Positions 16,967 through 25,376 are shown, numbered from the stretch's first letter. The stretch is 64,000 nucleotides of DNA from GCA-958296115 sp965222445 (GCA_965222445.1 CBDCTY010000002.1:2356001-2420000), one strand, 5' to 3'. The notes: generated by a model from the sequence alone, not told the origin. Program-made: numbers and translations.

Positions 16967-17497
16967 ATGGCCAAGAATTTCTGGATGGTTGTGCAAACGC
17001 CCGAAGACTTCGAGATCACTCGAGAGTTGGGCTTCACCGTTCACGGCATGAAGGGGAGGCAGCGCCGGCGGGCGCAGCGAATGGAGCCCGACGACAGCGT
17101 GCTCTTCTACGTCAACGGGGTCAAGAAATGGACGGCCATCGCGGTCGTCACGTCGAGATACTACGAAGACCCGACGCCGATCTGGGCCGCCGCGGACGGC
17201 GGCAGCGAGACGTACCCGTACCGGGTCAAGCTGAGGCCGCACATCGTAATGGCCGAGGAGTCGTACATCGACGCGCTGCAGCTTGCGCCGCGGCTGGACT
17301 ACCTGAAGCACTGGCCCATCGAACGCTGGCCCCTGGCATTCACTGATACGCTGCACCTGCTGCCCCAGAAGGACTTCCGCCTGATCGAGGGCGAGATGAA
17401 GCGGCTACACCCCGACTGGCAGAACAGATCGAAGCGCCGGTCCCGGAATCGGGGACGCCGGAAGCAGCCCCAGCCGGCCAGCGGCACAAGCGGGTAG
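16967..17497 (+). CDS. EVE-domain protein
   Basis: 176 residues, almost all one EVE (PUA/YTH-like) domain: FWMVVQTPEDFEITRELGF, GMKGRQRRRAQRMEPDDSVL, YVNGVKKWTAIAVVTSRYYE, YPYRVKLRPHIVMAEESYID and the WPLAFTDTLHLLPQKDFRLIE end. EVE domains bind modified DNA bases or RNA and are often linked to modification-dependent restriction. Here the domain stands alone, 0.9 kb from a restriction-modification pair. A basic tail (RSKRRSRNRGRRKQ) may add nucleic-acid binding. No nuclease partner is fused. Confidence 0.85.
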   Translation: MAKNFWMVVQTPEDFEITRELGFTVHGMKGRQRRRAQRMEPDDSVLFYVNGVKKWTAIAVVTSRYYEDPTPIWAAADGGSETYPYRVKLRPHIVMAEESYIDALQLAPRLDYLKHWPIERWPLAFTDTLHLLPQKDFRLIEGEMKRLHPDWQNRSKRRSRNRGRRKQPQPASGTSG

Positions 17498-17687
17498 CCA
17501 GCCGCAGAGGGCACGGAGGGCGCAGAGCAGCCCAGATTCCCCACCTCCGCCGTTGGTACGAGAATAGACGGAAGGCGGCGACCCAATCCGTCATTCCGGC
17601 CTTGAGCCAGAATCCATCCCCGGCCGCTGCCGTCAAATCGGGGTAACGAGGGCAGGGCCTTTCTCATACCTGTATGTGCCATCCCAT

Positions 17688-17925
17688 GTCATTCTGAGGA
17701 GCCCAGCGACGAAGAATCTAATACCACTTCATTTTGAGCGCGCCGTAAAGCCGTCATTCCCGCGAAGAGCCTGCCCCGTACTCGATACGGGGCGGGAACC
17801 CACTCCCTGGCCGCACATATACGGCGGCATCACGGTGACTTGGTATAAAGTCCCTTGCACACACACGTCGCTGACAGAGTGCGCGATGGCAGTGTCCTTA
17901 GTTCCCTCGATGCGTTCGAAATGAC
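17688..17925. repeat. CATTCTGAGGAGC-type inverted repeat, split by a mobile element
   Basis: The left half, GTCATTCTGAGGAGCCCAGC to AAGAATCTAA, and the right half, from AGTCCCTTGCACAC to GCGTTCGAAATGAC, match the uninterrupted copy at 53008-53120. The mobile element at 17722-17845 is inserted between them with a TAA duplication. The rest of the 17498-18102 gap holds a CCGGCC-type palindrome (about 17592-17625) and no gene. Confidence 0.75.
17722..17845 (+). mobile_element. MITE-like element with TACCA/TGGTA ends, copy 1
   Basis: A 124-bp non-coding element begins TACCACTTCATTTTGAGCGC and ends CGGTGACTTGGTA, flanked on both sides by TAA (17719-17721, 17846-17848). It carries an internal GTCATTCCCGC...GCGGGAACCC palindrome. 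Five other copies are at 23867, 39080, 42066, 52831 and 59652. Confidence 0.85.
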
Positions 17926-18102
17926 GGGTCGCAGCATGCATGGCGTTCCGAAGGGCGATATGGGAGGCCTTCGCTACGCGTCCCATGGAAACTGAACAGC
18001 CGCTACCCGCGAACGGACCCTTGACATTGCGCGAACGTCCGTACTACTCTTAGCCTCGCCAGGGCGAATGAGCCCTCGGCATCATCCGGAGGAGGACAAG
18101 GC

Positions 18103-18396
18103 ATGGGGCTCGACGTTGGGGTCATCCCATCTCCAATCAAGTACCTCGGCCGACCAGAAAACGATGTCTACGACTTCGTCTGGCACCTCCAGTGGCACGC
18201 CGACGACGAGGAAACCTGGAGCGTGTCCTCCGACATGAACACCATCGTGGAGTTCTCCCGCGAGACCATGGCCCTGCTCTTGGAAGAATACGTCAACGGC
18301 AAAGAGCTAACCCAACAGACCATCGACAAAGTCCGAGGCTGGATAGACGCCCTCCCGTGGCACGACGACCACATTATGCTACACTTCAACTGGTAG
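18103..18396 (+). CDS. Small hypothetical protein
   Basis: 97 residues, with a strong GGAGGAGG ahead of the ATG. It is acidic with many Trp (WHLQWHADDEETW, GWIDALPWHDDHIMLHFNW) and a helical middle (EFSRETMALLLEEYVNGKELTQ). No family recognised. It lies 14 bases before the methyltransferase gene on the same strand, so it may be the first gene of that restriction-modification operon, perhaps a controller or accessory protein; this is only positional inference. Confidence 0.55.
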   Translation: MGLDVGVIPSPIKYLGRPENDVYDFVWHLQWHADDEETWSVSSDMNTIVEFSRETMALLLEEYVNGKELTQQTIDKVRGWIDALPWHDDHIMLHFNW

Positions 18397-18410
18397 CGAG
18401 GTGACGCCGC

Positions 18411-19634
18411 ATGAATCAACGGGCCGCCGTCAAGCCCAAGACCGCATCCAGAAACGGGACCGGGGCAACATATGGCTACGCGCCTCAGTATGTCCTCGTC
18501 CCTTTCACCAAATTTGATTCGGTCACACCGCAAACCCCTCTGGAGTCTCTCAATCTCAATTGGCGTGAACAGGACTTGCCTCAGAGGGTACGGACCAAGC
18601 ATGTTCATAGTCTTCACCCATACCTCGGCAAGTTCGTTCCGCAGATCGTAGAGATATTTCTTCGCAAGTTTGAACCAACAACCGTGTGTGATCCATTTTG
18701 CGGCTCTGGTACGACACTGGTCGAAGCCGCCACTCTTGGAATCAATGCTATCGGTTGCGATATTTCGGAGTTCAATACTCTGATTAGCAGAGTCAAGACG
18801 GAGAAATGCGATCTCGAATTGCTTGAGTTTGAGATCAGAGACATCTTAAACAAGGCAATAGCATCTCCTCAATCAGCGCTGTTGGAAAAACAAGCCCCGT
18901 ATCATCCCAGCGAGTATCTCAATGCTTGGTTTGCACCCACCGCCCTTGAGTCTTTACTTACGTACCAGGCTCTGGTGCACGAGTACACCTACAAGGACGT
19001 ACTGCGTCTGATTTTGTCCCGTGCTGCTAGGTCTGCACGCCGTACTACACACTTCGATCTTGATTTCCCAAAGAAACCGCAGACCGAGCCTTACGATTGT
19101 TACAAGCACGGCCGCATCTGCAGACCTACAGACAATGCGGCGCAGTTCCTCAAGCGATACAGTTCCGACACCATGAAGCGGATACGTGAGTTCGCGTCCT
19201 TGCGGAAGGATGTCGCCATATCAATCATCGCCGGGGACACCCGAACTACTGAATTCCCCAAGCACGACCTAGTAATCACGTCTCCGCCCTACGTCGGCCT
19301 GATCGATTACCACGAACAGCACAGGTATTCATACGAGCTGTTGGGGCTGGACTGGAAGGCAGACGACGAAATCGGCCCAGCAAAGAGAGGCAACTCTCTT
19401 CGCGCACGTACGGAGTACGTCGACAACATGGTGGAGTCGTTCAAGAATGTGAAGAACAGTCTTTCGAAGAAGGGGCGGATGGTTGTCATAGTGAATGACA
19501 AGCTCGGTCTATATGACGAGATCAGCGAGAGGGCTGGATTGCGTGTCGAAACTCGGTTGGAGAGGCACGTGAACCGACGGACCGGAAGAAGAGCAGGCGA
19601 CTTCTTTGAGAGTGTCCTCGTCTGGAGGACATAG
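18411..19634 (+). CDS. DNA methyltransferase (SPPY type) of a restriction-modification pair
   Basis: 407 residues. The AdoMet motif DPFCGSGTT is at 94-102 and the catalytic SPPY at 291-294. The SPPY tetrapeptide is usual for N4-cytosine methyltransferases. The LHPYLGKFVPQIVEIFL segment before motif I is also typical. The region between (about 130-280) probably holds target recognition. Lower GC than the neighbours suggests transfer. The TdeIII-like nuclease gene starts 13 bases after the stop, so the pair forms a type II system in which this protein protects host DNA. Confidence 0.85.
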   Translation: MNQRAAVKPKTASRNGTGATYGYAPQYVLVPFTKFDSVTPQTPLESLNLNWREQDLPQRVRTKHVHSLHPYLGKFVPQIVEIFLRKFEPTTVCDPFCGSGTTLVEAATLGINAIGCDISEFNTLISRVKTEKCDLELLEFEIRDILNKAIASPQSALLEKQAPYHPSEYLNAWFAPTALESLLTYQALVHEYTYKDVLRLILSRAARSARRTTHFDLDFPKKPQTEPYDCYKHGRICRPTDNAAQFLKRYSSDTMKRIREFASLRKDVAISIIAGDTRTTEFPKHDLVITSPPYVGLIDYHEQHRYSYELLGLDWKADDEIGPAKRGNSLRARTEYVDNMVESFKNVKNSLSKKGRMVVIVNDKLGLYDEISERAGLRVETRLERHVNRRTGRRAGDFFESVLVWRT

Positions 19635-19647
19635 GAGATTGCCGGCA

Positions 19648-20421
19648 ATGAAGCCTTCAACAAGACAAGCTCTTGGTAAGATTCTTCGTAAATTTGCATT
19701 TGATCAGCTCCCCAAGCTAACCAGATGGACGTTGGACGACATCAGGCAGGCGTACCCGTTCCACCGGCTCTTCTTCCCGGATGAGGCTATCCTGGCGAGC
19801 AGAGTCGAGCGGAGCGTCGTGACGTCGATGGGCACCAGTCTGTATCCTAAATTGGCCGAAGCGATTGCCAAGGATCGCTATGAGTCGGTCTTCTTGGGAT
19901 ATACAATTGAGGGTACGATCAACGACGCGGCAATCAACATGATCGAACAGATCGTCACTGAACTGCGAACCCCTCCTACAAGAAGAGACTCCAATCGTAG
20001 GCCTGATCACCGTAAAGAGATGCGGGATATTCTCGAATCTCGAGGAGGAGGGCAATCGTTGAGAGCCGCCACAGCTGACCTATACGTTGAAGACTTTGAG
20101 GGCGGTCCTCTGTTCGTCGAATTGAAGAGCCCTCTTCCCAATCTCGATGTGGCCGCCGAATCTAAGAGGAAGATGTTGTACTACCTGGCGATAAAGAACA
20201 GGCAAGGTGTCACAGGTAGCAAGGCTTTCCTAGGCTTGACATATAACCCCTTCGTGACTCGATCACAGTACAGACACAGCTTCACAAAACAGATCATGGA
20301 CATGGAAGAACAGGTCCTGATCGGCGATGAATTGTGGGACTACCTCGGCGGACCGGGCACATACCTTGAGCTGCTGGACATGATAGACCAGATCAGAGGA
20401 GAACTGCCCGCCTTCGCATAG
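19648..20421 (+). CDS. TdeIII-like type II restriction endonuclease
   Basis: 257 residues from ATG 19648 (AGGAG upstream). The PD-(D/E)XK core is visible: Asp144 in AATADLYVEDFEGGPL, then Glu158-Leu-Lys160 in FVELKSPLPN. The surroundings (GYTIEGTINDAAINMIEQIV, AAESKRKMLYYLAIKN, AFLGLTYNPF) match what I recall of the TdeIII family. The start lies inside the frame of a longer but unused extension overlapping the methyltransferase. The recognition site should be read from experiment, not assumed from TdeIII. Confidence 0.75.
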   Translation: MKPSTRQALGKILRKFAFDQLPKLTRWTLDDIRQAYPFHRLFFPDEAILASRVERSVVTSMGTSLYPKLAEAIAKDRYESVFLGYTIEGTINDAAINMIEQIVTELRTPPTRRDSNRRPDHRKEMRDILESRGGGQSLRAATADLYVEDFEGGPLFVELKSPLPNLDVAAESKRKMLYYLAIKNRQGVTGSKAFLGLTYNPFVTRSQYRHSFTKQIMDMEEQVLIGDELWDYLGGPGTYLELLDMIDQIRGELPAFA

Positions 20422-20596
20422 GTGAATGCCGAGACCTTAAGCATGCTACACTTGAGTTGGTGGTGGCACCTAGTGGATTGGAGAGCAGCGTGCGTCGGGG
20501 ATAGATTCGTGGACACGGGACGTGGCAAGAGTTGCCGATGATCGGAGTCCTGGTGCGAATCTTCCTTGATAAGGACGGAGAAACCTAAGTCACTAT

Positions 20597-20965
20597 ATGG
20601 GACAGACACACGTCGACATAAGCATTCATGGGGAATCCGGTTCGGTGGTCGTAACCGCGTTGGCGGACACTGCGGCGACCTTTACCAAGGTGCCGCGGGT
20701 GGTGTTCGACGAGGTGGGGCTGGAGGCGGCGTACGAGGCGGAGATCGAGATTGGGGATGGCAGGACTATACGGCGTCAGCTCGCCCTGGCCGACGTGGAG
20801 ATCGACGGGGTCCGCAGGCCGGTACTGGTCTCGGTAGGCGGGGACGGCGAGCAGCCCCTGGTCGGGTATACGACGCTGGAGACCCTGGGGTTCAAGGTCA
20901 ATACGGTTGCTCACCGGCTGGAGCCTACGCCAGCCATAGAGTACTTCGGCGGGCATCCGTCCTGA
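20597..20965 (+). CDS. Retropepsin-like aspartic protease-fold protein
   Basis: 122 residues. The first half reads VVVTALADTAATFTKVPRVV, equivalent to the A-x-DTGAT-x-x-x-xP motif of clan AA aspartic proteases, here with Ala in place of Gly (DTAAT). The second half has PLVGYTTLETLGFKVNT, equivalent to the L-L-G-x-x-x-L-E-x-x-G strand-helix motif. Such single-domain bacterial proteins dimerise to form an active site. The Gly-to-Ala change may weaken catalysis. It stands alone between the restriction pair and a leaderless hypothetical gene. Confidence 0.7.
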   Translation: MGQTHVDISIHGESGSVVVTALADTAATFTKVPRVVFDEVGLEAAYEAEIEIGDGRTIRRQLALADVEIDGVRRPVLVSVGGDGEQPLVGYTTLETLGFKVNTVAHRLEPTPAIEYFGGHPS

Positions 20966-21147
20966 CGGGGCGCGGCGCATCCGTCGCCTTAGCTGCGATG
21001 CAGTCGTGCGTGCTGGGAGGAAGACCTTTGCGTAACCCCCTCTCCCCAATCCCGCAAATCCTGATTCAGACACCCCCTCTCCAAAAACTCTCCACCTAAG
21101 ACTTCCCCCTCAGTGCTCTCCCTGTCCTCTGTCGTGAAAATCTCCCC

Positions 21148-21183
21148 TTGACAACCCACCAACCATCCCCTACATTAGAACGC
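21148..21183 (+). promoter_or_regulatory. Leaderless promoter of the 21184 gene
   Basis: A perfect TTGACA (21148-21153), a 17-base spacer, TACATT (21171-21176), then AGAACGC and ATG. The start point expected about seven bases past the -10 box is the ATG itself. The same layout, including the AGAACGC spacer, is found at 39482-39517. Confidence 0.75.
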
Positions 21184-21633
21184 ATGATCCATAACACCGA
21201 GCAGAGCGAGCCTCCCTCACTCGCGGACATCGTCCGCCAGGAGACCGACAACGGGCGCGCCATCGTCCGCTTCTACCTCGACGTCGCCAACGGCAAACTC
21301 GACGACGAAGGCTTCGAGGCATGCCACAGGGTGGAGGCCGCAATGCAGGTCCAGGCAATCGCCCCCGAGCTCGTGGCCGATGCCATAGCCCGGTTGGCCG
21401 GCGTCCAGTGCCACCCCGAGCGGCGCGGCAAACGCCCACCCCGTCGTTCCCGAGCAGTCGGGAACCCATCCCCGGCTCCGACAACGCAGAAGGGGGCCCT
21501 GGCAAGCCATCCGTCATACCGGCGGAAAGCCTGCCCCGTACTCGATACGGGGGCGGTATCCAGAGCGGTGGGGATGGGGACAAAGCGGACGACCCGGAAG
21601 CCCCCGACCCCGAGCGCGGCTGCTACGACATAG
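21184..21633 (+). CDS. Paralogue 1 of a repeat-invaded hypothetical family, probably frameshifted
   Basis: 149 residues from ATG 21184. The first 70 residues (PSLADIVRQETDNGRAIVRF, then a DDEGFEACHRVEAAMQ helix) match the N-terminal domain of the 39518 product (TLADIVREKTDDGKRIIDFF, GAELCHRMDAAKQ). After about residue 85 the frame runs through two palindromic repeats (21441-21475, 21509-21562) and ends. Past them another frame gives protein-like text (YDIDGKIAEAQRDPSHPIHK) to a stop at 21857 with a basic tail. I infer that repeat insertion shifted the frame. Function unknown. Confidence 0.5.
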   Translation: MIHNTEQSEPPSLADIVRQETDNGRAIVRFYLDVANGKLDDEGFEACHRVEAAMQVQAIAPELVADAIARLAGVQCHPERRGKRPPRRSRAVGNPSPAPTTQKGALASHPSYRRKACPVLDTGAVSRAVGMGTKRTTRKPPTPSAAATT

Positions 21634-21857
21634 ACGGCAAGATCGCCGAAGCCCAGCGCGACCCGTCCCACCCAATCCACAAGTTCGTCCAGGCATACCC
21701 CAGGTCGATCAGAAGACGACTCCGGCCCAGGCGACGACGCCGCTCCCGCGAACCCGGGACCACGCCCAAGGCCGAGAGCATCTGGATGAAGCGGCCCTCC
21801 GACAAGATGCGCGAGGCCGGCGTCCCGAAACCCAAACGCACACTAATCTGGGGCTGA

Positions 21858-22093
21858 ACCCGCCCCGCCGCCCAACCGGGCCGGGCGGGGCAAACACGTC
21901 GCCAAGCTGCCTCTGCCTCCTTCTCCCGCCAGGGGAGAAGGTTGGGATGAGGGGGATGTTTGCTGCTCAACCACCCGTAGGGGCGGGTTTCAAACCCGCC
22001 CCCGGCCATGCCATTAGGCAAGGCTGGCCTGGACCCCGCGGCCATCTGATACCATCGTGGGCGACCTCCAAATCACACGGAAGGGAGCCCACC
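21858..22093. repeat. Intergenic repeats before the 22094 gene
   Basis: Contains a CTTCTCCCG/GGGGAGAAGG palindrome (about 21920-21945) and a GGGGCGGGTTTCAAACCCGC palindrome (21978-22002). A related GGCGGGTTTGAAACCCGCC lies at 25440-25460. No gene seen. Confidence 0.6.
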
Positions 22094-23674
22094 ATGCGTA
22101 AGCCCAAGCTCGTGTACTACAACGACCTCCGCCACTACCTGATGTACCGGTTCGACCCGCCTATGAGCCGTCACCGGTTCCGCCAGCCCGTCGACGAGGT
22201 GCTGGGCACGAGCGTCGACACCCTGTCCGTGGGCCTGGCGTCGGGGCAGACCTTCTGGCACGACACTAAGGTCGGCCTGAAGTGGGGCGAACGGGTCGAG
22301 CGCCACAACAACGGCGTCATGTGGTGGCGCGCGGGCGAGAACCTCGAGCACGCCCTCAGGGATGGCGTCGACCCGCTCAAGGTCGTGATCGACAGGGCCC
22401 ACGAGAAGGGCCTGCAGGTCCTGTGCAGCCTCAAGCTCAACGACCCGTCATACCTGGAGTCGGACAAGCTCTACTGGCTCGGCAAGCTGAAGTGGGACCA
22501 CCCCGAGGTGATGATCGGCGAGGAGGACCCCGACGAGCCCAAGATAGCCACCTGCTCGGACTACGCCCGCCCCGAGGTGCGCCAGGAGCGGCTGGACGTG
22601 CTGGAGGAGATCGCCTTCAACTACGGGCCCGACGGCATCGAGCTGGACGACTGCCTGAAGGACAGCCACCTCCGCGTCTTCTTCAAGCCCTCGGAGGCCC
22701 GCCGCAACATCCCCATCCTGACCGAGTTCATCCGCGACGTGCGACGCCTGCTCGACCACGCCGGCGAGTCGAAGTGGGGCCGCCGCCTCGCCCTCGCCAT
22801 GCGCGTCCACCCCACCGAGGAGGGCAACCTGTCCGCCGGCATGGACGTCCGCTCCTGGCTGGCCGAGGGCCTGCTCGACTTCGTCGTGCCCTACCTCGGC
22901 GGCCCCCACGACAAGCTCACCGACTCACAGCTCTCATTCGACTGGCTGGTCGAGGCGGCCAGGGCGAGCGGCGCGTGGATTTACTCGCCCGCGGGCCGGA
23001 CGCCATACGACGACCGCCACTACGAGCAGTCCATCGAGATGTTCCGCGCGACCGCCGCCAACCTCCACGCCCGCGGCGCGGACGGCCTGTACCTCGAGGA
23101 CCTGAAGTGGCCCCACACCCGCGACCAGTACATGGTGCTGCGCGAGATGGGCGACCCCGACATCTACGAGCGCAGGACGAAACACTACATGCTCGCCCCC
23201 GGCATCGACGCGCCCGACTCGGCCCCCCTCGACCGGCGCCTGCCGGTCACGATGACCGAAGGGCTGACCGCCAGCATACCCGTGTACGTCGGCGACGACC
23301 TCGACGCGGCCCGGGCCGACGGCGAGCTCAGGTCGATAGTGCTGGGCGTCCGCATCGTCCAGTCGGGGCCGGACGACAGCTTCACGTTCAGGTTCAACGG
23401 CCAGGAGCTGACCCTGGACCACGCCGAGGTCGAGACCTACTACGGCGGGGCGCTCGCGTACTCAGCCTTCCGGGCCGGACTGCCGGAGCGCATCGACACC
23501 CACTACTGGTACCACTTCCACCTGCCCCTCGACCTGGTGCGCCAGGGTCCAAACACCTTCGAGCTGACGATGGACAGGCGATTCGCGCCCCGCGTCGAGG
23601 ACCGTCTCCTCCAGCAGCTCGAGCTCGTCGTCAAGTACGTCGAGCCGCCCGTGCCCGTGGAGGGCCAGATGTAG
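22094..23674 (+). CDS. Glycosyl-hydrolase-like TIM-barrel protein with C-terminal beta domain
   Basis: 526 residues from ATG 22094. The first 400 residues look like a TIM barrel: VVIDRAHEKGLQVLCSLKLN, YGPDGIELDDCLKD (a strand ending in Glu/Asp, as for a catalytic acid), LAMRVHPTEEGN, LDFVVPYLGG and GADGLYLEDLKWPHTR. This fits family-10-like or DUF-type bacterial glycosyl hydrolases. The last 130 residues, from IPVYVGDDLDAARADGELR, resemble a jelly-roll domain. No signal peptide. The substrate cannot be named. Confidence 0.6.
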   Translation: MRKPKLVYYNDLRHYLMYRFDPPMSRHRFRQPVDEVLGTSVDTLSVGLASGQTFWHDTKVGLKWGERVERHNNGVMWWRAGENLEHALRDGVDPLKVVIDRAHEKGLQVLCSLKLNDPSYLESDKLYWLGKLKWDHPEVMIGEEDPDEPKIATCSDYARPEVRQERLDVLEEIAFNYGPDGIELDDCLKDSHLRVFFKPSEARRNIPILTEFIRDVRRLLDHAGESKWGRRLALAMRVHPTEEGNLSAGMDVRSWLAEGLLDFVVPYLGGPHDKLTDSQLSFDWLVEAARASGAWIYSPAGRTPYDDRHYEQSIEMFRATAANLHARGADGLYLEDLKWPHTRDQYMVLREMGDPDIYERRTKHYMLAPGIDAPDSAPLDRRLPVTMTEGLTASIPVYVGDDLDAARADGELRSIVLGVRIVQSGPDDSFTFRFNGQELTLDHAEVETYYGGALAYSAFRAGLPERIDTHYWYHFHLPLDLVRQGPNTFELTMDRRFAPRVEDRLLQQLELVVKYVEPPVPVEGQM

Positions 23675-23680
23675 CCGCAG

Positions 23681-24139
23681 TCACAGGCGCTCGCCTACCC
23701 ATCGGACAGCGGCTCCGGCAGCCTCCACGCAGCCCCGTATTCCCGTGCGGAAATGGGTCTGGCCGGGCCGGGATAGCGCGTGAACACGGCATAAGGTGTG
23801 AGGCTCTTCGGCCTTGCGCACTTCGTCGGGAATGGACTCTCCGGCATCCTCGAGCATGGATAGTAATACCATTTTCGTTTTGAGCGCGCCGTAAAGCCGT
23901 CATTCCCGCGAAGAGCCTGCCCCGTACTCGATACGGGGCGGGAACCCACTCCCTGGCCGCACATATACGGCGGCATCACGGTGACTTGGTATAAGTGAGC
24001 CAGGTCATGCACGTACGGGTATTCGACATCCAGTCTGATGAGCGCCAGGAACACGGCTCTTCGCCAGGGCCAGATTGCTCCTGCCGCGGTTCAGCCATTC
24101 CCTCGGGTCGTCAGGTTCGAAGCGCTCTGGTGGATTCAT
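23681..24139 (-). pseudogene. HEPN-domain toxin gene, destroyed by a mobile element and frameshifts
   Basis: The gene begins at ATG 24139, overlapping the MNT antitoxin end by 29 bases: MNPPERFEPDDPREWLNRGR, then SNLALAKSR, a typical HEPN first helix. A deletion and shift remove the part holding the R-x4-6-H centre. It resumes as VFLALIRLDVEYPYVHDLAHL, where the MITE (23867-23991) is inserted. After it LSMLEDAGESIPDEVRKAE continues, then two more shifts give LTPYAVFTRYPG and AAVRWVGERL before the stop. Removing the element and one TTA restores HLLSML exactly. The toxin is dead while the antitoxin gene looks intact. Confidence 0.85.
23867..23991 (+). mobile_element. MITE-like element, copy 2 (inside the HEPN gene)
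   Basis: A 125-bp element begins TACCATTTTCGTTTTGAGCG and ends CGGTGACTTGGTA, flanked by TAA (23864-23866 and 23992-23994; TTA on the coding strand). It is nearly identical to copy 1, including the CCCCGTACTCGATACGGGGC inner stem. The restored reading of the HEPN gene shows the exact insertion point. Confidence 0.9.
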
Positions 24140-24467
24140 ACACCACCTCGCCCTCCTGTAAGGCGGGCTTTATGACTAACGCATGGCTATCTTTGAAGCG
24201 CTCCACCTCATCGGACGAGACTACGACCGCATCGACCGCCGCACCGACCCCGTGCAGCCTCCTATAAACCCGGGCCATGAGATTGAGCGGGTCTTCGCCG
24301 TCCTTGATGATGAGCAGATCTAGGTCGCTGTTGGCGTCCATGTTGCCGCGGACAGCGGACCCGAAGAGTACGATCCTCTCAGGATCCGCCACCTCCACGA
24401 TACGGGCGATGACGTCGTCCAACGTCCCTGGGTCGAGTTTCCGCCTATGGACGGCCCGTTTCAGCAT
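24111..24467 (-). CDS. MNT-type minimal nucleotidyltransferase (antitoxin)
   Basis: 118 residues with GGGGAAGG eight bases ahead of the ATG. The nucleotidyltransferase motif is complete: IVLFGSAVRGNMDANSDLDL (G-S-x-x-R-G...D-x-D) and a third acidic residue in AAVDAVVVSSDEVERFKD. MNT antitoxins block HEPN ribonuclease toxins by adding AMP. The partner HEPN gene lies directly downstream, overlapping by 29 bases, but is a pseudogene here, so this is an orphan antitoxin. Confidence 0.85.
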   Translation of the reverse strand: MLKRAVHRRKLDPGTLDDVIARIVEVADPERIVLFGSAVRGNMDANSDLDLLIIKDGEDPLNLMARVYRRLHGVGAAVDAVVVSSDEVERFKDSHALVIKPALQEGEVVYESTRALRT

Positions 24468-24560
24468 ACCCAGCGCCTTCCCCGGAAACCGCTGCCTGCA
24501 ATCCGCTCACCGTCGCTACAGCATCTCATGGCATCCAGCTACATGAAGCTCTCCACCACT

Positions 24561-25376
24561 CTAGCCCGTCAGGTACGGCAGCATCGAAAGCGGCGAGGCC
24601 GCGAGGAGGCCGGCGTCGACGGGCATCAGGACGCCCGTGACCCAGCGGGCCTCGTCCCCGGCGAGGAACAGCGCAGCGTGGGCTATGTCCCACGCCGTCC
24701 CCTCCGTGCCGAGCGGCGCGCCCCTGGCCCGGAGGCTCCGCATCTCCTCAGACAGGTGCGGAGCCACCATCGGCGTGTAGATGTAGCCCGGCAGTATGCA
24801 GTTGGAGCGGATGTTGTCGCGCCCGTGCTGCACGGCCATCGCGAGGGTAAGAGTGACCACGCCGCCCTTCGATACGGAGTAGGGCGTGAGGGCTGCGAAG
24901 GTGCCGGACCGGACCGCCTCCACGGACGAGATGTTCACGATGGAGCCGCCGCCCGTCTCGATCATGGCGGGTATGGCGTGCTTGGACGAGAGCATCATCC
25001 CCTTCAGGTTGACGTCCATGGCCGTGTCCCAGTCGTCCTCGTCCACGTCGACGACCGTGCCGGACTTGATGACGGCGACGTTGTTCATCAGCACGTCGAG
25101 CCTGCCGTAGCGCTCGACCGCGGCCTCGACCATCGCCCGGCAGTCGTCGGAGCTCGTGACGTCGGCCTCGAATACCGACGCCTCGCCGCCCTCCTCGGAA
25201 ATGATGGCGGACGTCTCCTCGGCGCGGTCGGCGTCACGGTCCGCGAGCAGCACCCGCGCCCCTTCGCGCGCGAAGAGCACGGACGTGGCCTTGCCGGTCC
25301 CGTAGCCCGGCCCGCTGGAGCCAGCCCCCGTCACGATCGCAACCTTACCCTCGAGCCGAGCCTTGCCGTCAACCAT
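24561..25376 (-). CDS. Short-chain dehydrogenase/reductase (SDR)
   Basis: 271 residues. The Rossmann cofactor motif is VAIVTGAGSSGPGYGTGKAT (T-G-x3-G-x-G form with an insertion); LLADRD ends beta-2, consistent with NAD preference (acidic residue), followed by ADVTSSDDC, MNNVAV, the catalytic Ser in IVNISSVEA and PYSVSKGGV with Tyr and Lys. The C-terminus has FLAGDEARWVTGVLMPVDAG. It is a classical SDR oxidoreductase; the substrate cannot be read. Confidence 0.88.
   Translation of the reverse strand: MVDGKARLEGKVAIVTGAGSSGPGYGTGKATSVLFAREGARVLLADRDADRAEETSAIISEEGGEASVFEADVTSSDDCRAMVEAAVERYGRLDVLMNNVAVIKSGTVVDVDEDDWDTAMDVNLKGMMLSSKHAIPAMIETGGGSIVNISSVEAVRSGTFAALTPYSVSKGGVVTLTLAMAVQHGRDNIRSNCILPGYIYTPMVAPHLSEEMRSLRARGAPLGTEGTAWDIAHAALFLAGDEARWVTGVLMPVDAGLLAASPLSMLPYLTG

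Noticed and set aside
22282..23883. Long Arg/Pro/Gly-rich frame over the glycosyl-hydrolase-like gene
   Set aside because: Composition typical of a shifted frame in GC-rich DNA, no domain, and it fully overlaps a clear gene.
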